Shown here: piece after piece, positions 57,741 to 64,000 of the stretch
Layout of the letters: every line of letters begins with the position of its first letter
How positions within the stretch are numbered: the first letter of the stretch is position 1
Assembly: GCA_965207165.1 (NCBI GenBank)
Contig: OZ242265.1
Location: forward strand, 1,488,001-1,552,000
Length of the DNA stretch: 64,000 nucleotides
Source of the DNA: JAAXHV01 sp965207165
GTDB taxonomy: Bacteria; Pseudomonadota; Gammaproteobacteria; Eutrophobiales; Eutrophobiaceae
Direction of reading: 5' to 3'
Made by a program: the position numbers and the translations under genes
Notes under the pieces: model-generated
Told to the model about the DNA's origin: nothing
What the model saw: the letters and a program-made list of their open reading frames with translations, nothing else
Databases searched by the model: none

Positions 57741-59936
57741 ATGAAAACTAAAACGTCCGGAAACATAGTCGCTTCAGCTACCATACTTATTACCTGCCTG
57801 TCAGTTTCCTTTAATGTGCCGGCGCAATTGGAAGAGATCATCGTCACGGCACAAAAACGTTCGGAAAATATCATGGCGGTACCGATCTCCATTACCGCGA
57901 TCAGCGGTGAAAGCCTGCTGGATGCCGGGGTCAGAACAACAGATGATCTGCAAGCAGTGGTGCCTGCTGCTTCATTTCGAAAGCAGATATCGGCCTTCGT
58001 ACCGTTTATACGTGGTATTGGCTCTCAGAATACTGCAATCGGTACGGAAGCCTCGGTCGCGATGTATGTGGACGGAATATACCAGTCTTTACCGGTTTCC
58101 AACGCAATCGGGTTTAATAACATCGAGCGCATCGAAGTTCTTAAAGGCCCGCAAGGCACCCTGTTCGGACGTAATGCTACGGGGGGAGCAATCAATATAT
58201 TCACCAAAGATCCGGAGCATGAGAGCTCGGGCACCCTCAAACTGGGTTATGGCAATTATGAAACGTTTAATGTTGACTTTTTTGGAACAACGGGCCTAAC
58301 TGAAGATCTGGCCGTCAATGCCGCTGTACAATATGAAGATCAGGGTGAGGGATATTTTAACGATACCATTAACGACACCGATGTCAGTAAAAAAGACGGG
58401 TATTCCGCAAGAGTCAAACTGCTCTGGACGCCAGGCGAAAATACGGAAGTCAGGCTATCCGCAAGTTTTGAAGACACAGAAGGTGGCGTAGGAGGACAAC
58501 GCGTCATTTCATCAGGGACAAATGTACTGGGAAACATGCCATTGGCCGGAAATAAACAGATCCAGCAGAACTACACGTACGGCACGAACACCGGATCAGA
58601 GTTTGAGGGAGCTGACCTGGAGCTCGAAAGCAGGGCTGTCACGTTGCGTATCGATCATGATATCGGCAACCATTCACTGGTCAGCATTACCGGCTGGCTT
58701 GACCAGGACTCATTTTACATCGTCGATCAGGACGTTGGCCCACTACCGGGCATTGATGCCGATCTTACTCACCGCAACAAACAAGTCAGCCAGGAGATCC
58801 AGGTGCTGTCAAATTATGACGGCCGGTTCAACTGGATTGCCGGTTATTACTTCTTGAATGCTGAACACGACTATGATCCGTTGCGGCTGAAGGGAATCTT
58901 CTTTCTGCCGTTGGACTTTATCGACATCAGAAATACTGCCGAGACAACATCCCATGCGGGTTTCGTGGAAGGTAATTATAAATTTACAGATGCAACCAAC
59001 TTTACAGTTGGCTTTCGTTATACTGAAGACAAAAAGGAGTTGCGCGGACGAACTGACTACGGTGCAGGCGGTTTCATTGCCAACAGTGTCCCATACTCAG
59101 GCAGCAAAACCTGGTCTGAACCGACATGGCGCGCCGTTCTCGATCACTGGATTACCGATGACGTCATGGCGTATGCCAGCTACACCCGCGGTTTCAAAGC
59201 AGGTTCGTTTAATGGTGTTGTTACATCCGGAGTGCTGGGTGCGCCGGTGAACCCGGAAACCATGGATGGTTACGAGATAGGTTTTAAAGGGCAATTTCTT
59301 AATAATTCATTGGCGCTTACGGGGGCTGTCTATTACTACGAAATTGATGATCTTCAATATTCGCAGCAGATTGTCGGTGGAAGCATACAACGTAATGCGG
59401 CAGAAGCCGAAGTTAAAGGTTTTGAATTATCGGGGCAGCTTGTTATGACTGGGGGTTTCAGTCTGTCCGGGGGGCTAGCCTATACCGACGCTGAATTTGT
59501 GGATTTCCCTAATGGCCTGGCGACAATCCCTAATCCCGCCGGTGTTGGAAATATCCCAGATGAAGATGTGCCGGGGCAGGGAAAGGATCTGACTGGCAAC
59601 ACAGTACCAAGAACGTCTGACTGGACATTGAACCTGGCCCTTGGTCATGAGTGGGTCCTGGATAACAACGCTGGTGCCGTAAACTCTACGTTGACCTATT
59701 ACTACAATGATGGCCACCCCTGGGAAGCGGATAACAGGGTTCGGGAGGATTCCTATTCACTGGTCAATGCCAAAATCGGTTATACCAATCCCACCGGTAG
59801 GTATACTGTGGAAATCTGGGGCAAGAATCTTACTGAGGAGGAGTATTCATCGTATGCTACCTCGTCACTGCTTCAGGATGCTACAACGCCATCTGTACCG
59901 AGAACCTATGGCGTCAGTTTGACGGTCAGTTTCTGA
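57741..59936 (+). CDS. TonB-dependent receptor
   Basis: 731 residues from the ATG at 57741 (GGGGG in front; an upstream ATG lacks one). The signal peptide ends near NVPAQ, then LEEIIVTAQKRSENIMAVPISITAI, plug segment IEVLKGPQGTLFGRNATGGAINIFTKDPE near 125, and a barrel ending NLTEEEYSSYAT...YGVSLTVSF. It belongs to the same family as the receptor at 31850-34339. It has its own promoter with an exact palindrome. Uptake of the pathway's hydrophobic substrate is the likely role. Confidence 0.93.
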   Translation: MKTKTSGNIVASATILITCLSVSFNVPAQLEEIIVTAQKRSENIMAVPISITAISGESLLDAGVRTTDDLQAVVPAASFRKQISAFVPFIRGIGSQNTAIGTEASVAMYVDGIYQSLPVSNAIGFNNIERIEVLKGPQGTLFGRNATGGAINIFTKDPEHESSGTLKLGYGNYETFNVDFFGTTGLTEDLAVNAAVQYEDQGEGYFNDTINDTDVSKKDGYSARVKLLWTPGENTEVRLSASFEDTEGGVGGQRVISSGTNVLGNMPLAGNKQIQQNYTYGTNTGSEFEGADLELESRAVTLRIDHDIGNHSLVSITGWLDQDSFYIVDQDVGPLPGIDADLTHRNKQVSQEIQVLSNYDGRFNWIAGYYFLNAEHDYDPLRLKGIFFLPLDFIDIRNTAETTSHAGFVEGNYKFTDATNFTVGFRYTEDKKELRGRTDYGAGGFIANSVPYSGSKTWSEPTWRAVLDHWITDDVMAYASYTRGFKAGSFNGVVTSGVLGAPVNPETMDGYEIGFKGQFLNNSLALTGAVYYYEIDDLQYSQQIVGGSIQRNAAEAEVKGFELSGQLVMTGGFSLSGGLAYTDAEFVDFPNGLATIPNPAGVGNIPDEDVPGQGKDLTGNTVPRTSDWTLNLALGHEWVLDNNAGAVNSTLTYYYNDGHPWEADNRVREDSYSLVNAKIGYTNPTGRYTVEIWGKNLTEEEYSSYATSSLLQDATTPSVPRTYGVSLTVSF

Positions 59937-59963
59937 ATTATCATTCTTATTGGCGAAGCTACT

Positions 59964-60833
59964 CTACTCTTCCCGGAGCAAGTCCGAATGTCCGATTCTT
60001 TCCCGGGCAGGGTTGGGTCTCATCATAATGGACATGCCGCCATCTACGATGACCTCCGTACCGGTAACGTAGCTACCGGCGTCACTGGCCAATAGCTGGA
60101 CCTGGCCTTCAACTTCCTCGGGACGACCCAACCGGCCAAGGGCCGAATTACCGGCAAAATCCTTAACAAAAGCCTCGCCGGCGCCCGGGCCATCCATTTG
60201 ATCAAGGAGTTCAACTACGTTGGTTTGCATCATGTCTGTGTGGAAGGCGCCCAGGATCAGGCTGTTCACGGTAATACCATCATGGCCCAGTTCAGCCGCG
60301 GCCATCCGGGTGTAGGCATTAATCGCCCCTTTCGACGCTGCATACATCGACTGGCCGATTGATACAGCTCTGAGGGAAGATTCTGATGAACTGAAAATAA
60401 TTCTGCCCCATTGTTTTTTTTTCATATGGGGTAGAAAACGTGTTACCAGGGAGACATTCGCGGCAAAGTTGACCTGCATCAGGTTTGCCATTATTTTCTC
60501 CTGGTCATCACTGACGCCAAGTCTTGCTTCCTGTCCCGCATTACCGATAAAGATATCAACACCACCGAGTGTATCAATAACATAGTCCACCGAGTGCTCA
60601 ATGTCTTCCCTGTCCGACAGATCGATCTTGCGGTAAATTACGGCATTGCCGGAATCCTCAGAAAGTTGTTTTGCCGCATCTTTAAGGACTGTTTCACGAC
60701 GGGCGGCTATCATCACACCCGCACCGGATCGGGCCAGGCCCCTGGCCATATAATATCCCAGGCCGGTGGCTCCCCCGGTGACAAAGGCTGTTTTACCGGT
60801 CAGATCAAACTTTTTAAACGCATCGATATTCAC
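59964..60833 (-). CDS. Short-chain dehydrogenase/reductase
   Basis: 289 residues from a GTG at 60833. Cofactor loop FVTGGATGLGYYMARGLARSGAGVMIAARR, GNAGQEARL near 94, catalytic Ser in IIFSSSESSLRAVS and YAASKGA near 168, C-terminal YVTGTEVIVDGGMSIMMRP. It appears catalytically complete. It is 10 bp after the acyl-CoA dehydrogenase gene and transcribed with it from the palindrome at 62120. Likely a hydroxyacyl-CoA or alcohol dehydrogenase of the pathway. Confidence 0.9.
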   Translation of the reverse strand: MNIDAFKKFDLTGKTAFVTGGATGLGYYMARGLARSGAGVMIAARRETVLKDAAKQLSEDSGNAVIYRKIDLSDREDIEHSVDYVIDTLGGVDIFIGNAGQEARLGVSDDQEKIMANLMQVNFAANVSLVTRFLPHMKKKQWGRIIFSSSESSLRAVSIGQSMYAASKGAINAYTRMAAAELGHDGITVNSLILGAFHTDMMQTNVVELLDQMDGPGAGEAFVKDFAGNSALGRLGRPEEVEGQVQLLASDAGSYVTGTEVIVDGGMSIMMRPNPARERIGHSDLLREE

Positions 60834-60843
60834 GTTCGATTGA

Positions 60844-61995
60844 TCAGATTGTACGGCTGATTATCAAACGCATTATTTCGGATGTGCCGGCGAAAATACG
60901 GTGCAGGCGAGCCCCTGTATATAAACGGGAGACATTATATTCATCCATATAGCCTGCCCCACCATGGAATTGAACACATTGATCGATAATCCTGCCTTCC
61001 ATCTCGCATACCCAGAGTTTCGCCATGGCACAAAGTTCCATGTCCAGCTTGCCATTTGCCCTGTAGTTGCGAATGATTTCGTCAAGGAAGGCGCGGCCAA
61101 CAGCTAACTCCGTCTTGATTTCCGCCAGTTTGAACCGGGTATTCTGGAACTCAAAAACAGGTTGACCAAAGCTGTTGCGGTTCTTTACAAATTCAACAGT
61201 TTCATGAAACGCCCGAGTCGCTGCAGCGTGACCAATGAGGGGCCATGTTATGCGATCCATGTTGACACCGCCGAGCAGAATACCCATACCCTTGCCTTCA
61301 ACCCCCATCAAATTACCGGCTGGAACATGAACATTATCAAAAAATATTTCTGCCGTATTACTGGCATGATTACCCATCTTGTGCAGGTCACGTCCCAATT
61401 GAAATCCCCCGCGATCAGCCTCAACAATGATGACCGAGATACCCTGGGCGCCCGCTGCCGGATCGGTTTTACAACCCACCATAAAGAATTTGGCGTCCTT
61501 CGCATTGGAGATATAGGTTTTGGAGCCGTTGATTACCCATTCATCCCCTTTCCGCACAGCCGTGGTCCGCATGGAGGCAACATCGCTACCGGAAGCGGGT
61601 TCTGTGATGGCAAGACCGGCGCGCGCTTCCCCTTTGACCATAGCCGGCAACCATTTCCTGCGTTGTTCTTCGGTACCGTTTCGATAGAGAATTTCACTGC
61701 AGCCATCGCCAATCAAAGCGGGACCCATGCTGGCCCCGGCCGGGCTGTATCCCAACTCTTCAGCAATCACCATCCGGTACATGAAGTCCCCACCAGGTCC
61801 ACCGTATTCTTCGGGAATATCCACACCTAAAATGCCGACCTCGCCGGCTTTCAACCAGAACTCAGGTTCCGGGCCACCAATTTCTATCCAACGGTCAACG
61901 TTGGGCTCTACCTCTTCTTCCAGAAAGCGCCGGAATGTCTGGCGGAAAATTTCGTGTTCCTCATCCCAGAGAGCTGGGTTGTGTGGGTAATACAT
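60844..61995 (-). CDS. Acyl-CoA dehydrogenase
   Basis: 383 residues from the ATG at 61995 (GGAG 8 bases ahead; a TTG five codons upstream is less likely). Acyl-CoA dehydrogenase domains in order: PEEYGGPGGDFMYRMV near 63, LAITEPASGSDVASMRT near 128, FGQPVFEFQNTRFKLAEIKTELAVGRAF near 275, FHGGAGYMDEYNVSRL and FAGTSEIMR at the end. Ala precedes GTSEIMR, so the base is not at the MCAD position. Similar to the enzyme at 34526-35698. Confidence 0.92.
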   Translation of the reverse strand: MYYPHNPALWDEEHEIFRQTFRRFLEEEVEPNVDRWIEIGGPEPEFWLKAGEVGILGVDIPEEYGGPGGDFMYRMVIAEELGYSPAGASMGPALIGDGCSEILYRNGTEEQRRKWLPAMVKGEARAGLAITEPASGSDVASMRTTAVRKGDEWVINGSKTYISNAKDAKFFMVGCKTDPAAGAQGISVIIVEADRGGFQLGRDLHKMGNHASNTAEIFFDNVHVPAGNLMGVEGKGMGILLGGVNMDRITWPLIGHAAATRAFHETVEFVKNRNSFGQPVFEFQNTRFKLAEIKTELAVGRAFLDEIIRNYRANGKLDMELCAMAKLWVCEMEGRIIDQCVQFHGGAGYMDEYNVSRLYTGARLHRIFAGTSEIMRLIISRTI

Positions 61996-62115
61996 TGCTG
62001 TTATCTCCAACTATTGAAATCGGCCCGGATACCGAGCTGTAATCAGTGTGCTACGCGTACATGGAGCACATTACCGCGTTTCCCTGTTCCATTGTCTATT
62101 CCTGGTTGGCGGTTA

Positions 62116-62143
62116 ATTATATAGCATATGCTATATTTAACAA
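62116..62143 (-). promoter_or_regulatory. Promoter with exact TATAGC palindrome (acyl-CoA dehydrogenase-SDR)
   Basis: On the minus strand TTGTTA (62143-62138), 16-bp spacer, TATAAT (62121-62116). The exact palindrome lies at 62120-62135 and is extended by one pair to 62119-62136, filling the spacer. The rest of 61996-62253 shows nothing else. Confidence 0.8.
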
Positions 62144-62253
62144 GCAACAGGCTTAACAGGCAGACAGCCTGCTACGGCGGAATCCATACACAACCGGGTT
62201 ATCGGTAACCCGAAAATCAGTTCCTTTGTCAGGTAAAACCTTCGGGTTGCTAT

Positions 62254-63498
62254 TCAGGTACGCGGGTGAAACCTGACGTTCATGCCGTACAGGCCGCGAA
62301 AAACTCCCACAGGCATAAAATCCAGTTTCCTGTCCAGGATTTCCACCGACTCAAACCGGTTCACCAGTGCCGTGAAGAACTCAACCAATTGCAGCTTGGC
62401 CAGCAGATGCCCGATACAATGATGCACGCCAGGGGCAAAAACCTGTGAATTGGAATTGTTCCGGAAAAAATCCAGCTTGTCCGGCTCACTCCATTCCCGC
62501 GGGTCGAAATTCGCTCCGATAACGGACAGGAACACGATATCGCCTTTTTTCAACTGTTTACCATGCCACTTGAAGTCTTCGCCGACAATTCGAGGCTGGC
62601 CGGATGACATGCCAATGTAGCGCATCAACTCGAGAATACAGTCCTGCATCCTGTCCGGGTGTTCATACATGTATTGCCAGGCCTCCGGGTGCCGGCTCAG
62701 TGCTTCGACACCCATGGTCATGGTATTGCTGGTGGTATCGTGCCCGGCGATAATCACGACATTCATTGTCGCGAGCAGTTCGTCCATGGTAAGCCTGTCA
62801 CCTTCTTCCGTCGCCTGCAGCAACGCGGTCAATAAATCATCCTTAGGATCGGTCTTGCGCTTTTCCAGTTCCACCTTGCATACCTCCCCCATTTCCACGG
62901 TTGCCTTCTCGGTTTTTTCTAGGACCTCAGGCGGCGGCATGGATGAGGTCATGCCTTCGACAACCGCGTTCGCCCATTCCCTCAGTGACGCAAAATGTTC
63001 TTCCGGGATCCCGGCCATTTTAAATATCACATAACCCGGCAGCGGACGGGCAATCTGCTCATTGAATTCGATTTCCGGGGATTCCATTGCCTTGTCCAAA
63101 AGAAAGTTGACACGCTCCCTTACATAGGGCCGCAATTTTTCCACCATTTTTTTGGTAAAGGCCTTCATCACCAGTTTTCTCAAACGCGCATGTTCTTCGC
63201 CATCTACACCGACAATCCAATGATTTACATAATGCGATATAGTCGGTATGCGCAGTTCTCGTTCCTCGACCGGGATGGACGCCAGTGAAAATTCATTCCG
63301 GCCCGCATTTAACAACGGGACCCGGCATTCAAAGCCATCGCTGACGTCTTCGAACCGGGTGACTATCCAGCAATTGGAGGCTTTACTCCAATGGACCGGC
63401 TCCATCTCCCGCAACTGGTTAACGTCATTGATAAAATCCAGACCGCCGCGCTGGGGATCGCTCAGCAGGTCGATATCGAAATCCTGTCGTGCCGTCAT
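62254..63498 (-). CDS. Cytochrome P450 (C)
   Basis: 414 residues from the ATG at 63498, which has GGAGAG 7 bases ahead; the open frame extends 14 codons further upstream without family similarity. I-helix AGHDTTSNTM at 251-260, ExxR as ELMR near 291, heme loop FAPGVHHCIGHLL with Cys361. Paralogue of P450 B. It follows the APH-like kinase gene on the same strand (about 95 bp), so the two may be cotranscribed. Confidence 0.92.
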   Translation of the reverse strand: MTARQDFDIDLLSDPQRGGLDFINDVNQLREMEPVHWSKASNCWIVTRFEDVSDGFECRVPLLNAGRNEFSLASIPVEERELRIPTISHYVNHWIVGVDGEEHARLRKLVMKAFTKKMVEKLRPYVRERVNFLLDKAMESPEIEFNEQIARPLPGYVIFKMAGIPEEHFASLREWANAVVEGMTSSMPPPEVLEKTEKATVEMGEVCKVELEKRKTDPKDDLLTALLQATEEGDRLTMDELLATMNVVIIAGHDTTSNTMTMGVEALSRHPEAWQYMYEHPDRMQDCILELMRYIGMSSGQPRIVGEDFKWHGKQLKKGDIVFLSVIGANFDPREWSEPDKLDFFRNNSNSQVFAPGVHHCIGHLLAKLQLVEFFTALVNRFESVEILDRKLDFMPVGVFRGLYGMNVRFHPRT

Positions 63499-63593
63499 AA
63501 ATGCTCTCCAGAAAAATTGCCTAAACAATCCCCGTAACACCTGGTTTGTTTACCGGATATCACGGGTTTATCATTGTTCGATCAGGTCTGCGA

Positions 63594-64000
63594 TCAGTTC
63601 GTAAAACCGGCAAGATCCGATGCCAGGTCGTTCAATATCTTGGGGAACGAATTAAAGCCAATGGCGGCTATTCGCAGGTCCCGGTCAACACCGGATGTGT
63701 ACATGGAATGAGCGCCACCCATTTGAATTGCAAGCATCACCGATCGCCAGATGGTGAAAAATTGCATGCGGATATCTGCTATCTTCCAGCCCCCATTGCT
63801 GCGATAGACCTCCATAAACTCGGACCACGGCATAATGGATTCAATCAGTCCCTTACAATAGCAGAGATCTTCTGCCGGGTCACCGGCGTGGGCGAACTCC
63901 CAGTCAAGAAGACCTGTCACTTGGTCGCCCTCCCCCATCACATTGTGCAACCCGGCATCACCATGCACCAGCTTGCGCTCATTGCCTATGTTATTCATTT
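63594..64000 (-). CDS. APH-like phosphotransferase, C-terminal part (cut by window edge)
   Basis: About 134 residues of the kinase C-lobe: KLVHGDAGLHNVM catalytic loop, LLDWEFAHAGDPAEDLCY metal-binding loop, and a helical end. The ATG at 63998 is internal; the N-lobe lies beyond the right edge. It is similar in motifs to the complete kinase at 50049-51560, so the region has two such kinases. Same possible role on 4-hydroxyacyl-CoA or a related alcohol. Confidence 0.85.
   Translation of the reverse strand, partial: MNNIGNERKLVHGDAGLHNVMGEGDQVTGLLDWEFAHAGDPAEDLCYCKGLIESIMPWSEFMEVYRSNGGWKIADIRMQFFTIWRSVMLAIQMGGAHSMYTSGVDRDLRIAAIGFNSFPKILNDLASDLAGFTN

Overview
The window is chromosomal DNA of a gammaproteobacterium. 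The left part carries housekeeping genes typical of that class (cysS, lpxH, ampE, ampD, nadC, folE). No rRNA, tRNA or CRISPR array was seen. Serine-cycle type C1 genes (fchA, mtdA) suggest some capacity for C1 metabolism. The long right part suggests an environmental organism able to degrade hydrophobic, branched or cyclic carbon compounds. The species cannot be named from the sequence alone.

Layout. (1) 1-8 kb: cysS (partial), lpxH, ampE-ampD, nadC overlapping a NarL/UhpB-type sensor kinase and its response regulator, then divergent fchA and mtdA. A 23-bp repeat recurs between these genes. (2) 8-14.6 kb: a TonB-dependent receptor with a long Asp-rich insert and a possibly structured leader, folE, a DJ-1/PfpI protein, a VOC protein and an FAD monooxygenase fused to cytochrome b5. 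(3) 14.7-20.2 kb: a defence/toxin-antitoxin island with two VapBC pairs and two convergent AbiE pairs, one with a truncated toxin. The AbiE part is bracketed by a 119-bp direct repeat and contains a 269-bp MITE-like element with 35-bp perfect inverted ends. (4) 20.2-28.1 kb: a protein phosphatase and DUF3604 protein divergent from a TetR - RND/MMPL - LolA-like - outer-membrane barrel operon that looks like an envelope lipid or hydrophobe transport system. (5) 28.1-64 kb: a large catabolic region with three cytochrome P450s plus a P450 remnant, a ferredoxin-reductase-like flavoprotein, two TonB receptors plus a receptor remnant, two acyl-CoA dehydrogenases, two enoyl-CoA hydratases, three CaiB/BaiF proteins (one alpha-methylacyl-CoA racemase-like), two APH-like kinases, several SDRs, an ADH, an ALDH, an LLM monooxygenase, a BASS transporter, a GST, a tandem ABM protein and two DUF7064-like proteins.

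How the catabolic genes may work together (inference): outer-membrane receptors and the BASS carrier take up a hydrophobic substrate. P450s, the flavin enzyme and dehydrogenases oxidise it to an acid. CoA is attached or exchanged by the CaiB/BaiF pair, a methyl branch is epimerised by the racemase, and beta-oxidation-type enzymes shorten the chain. The APH-like kinases next to acyl-CoA dehydrogenases recall ACAD10/11 and LvaA/LvaC chemistry on 4-hydroxyacyl-CoA.

The most striking signal is a palindrome, TATAGCATATGCTATA. It occurs exactly three times and in degenerate form about eight more times, in front of the separate transcription units of the catabolic region, often lying on the -10 box. 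It looks like the operator of one regulator that controls the whole region, and no gene for that regulator is evident here.
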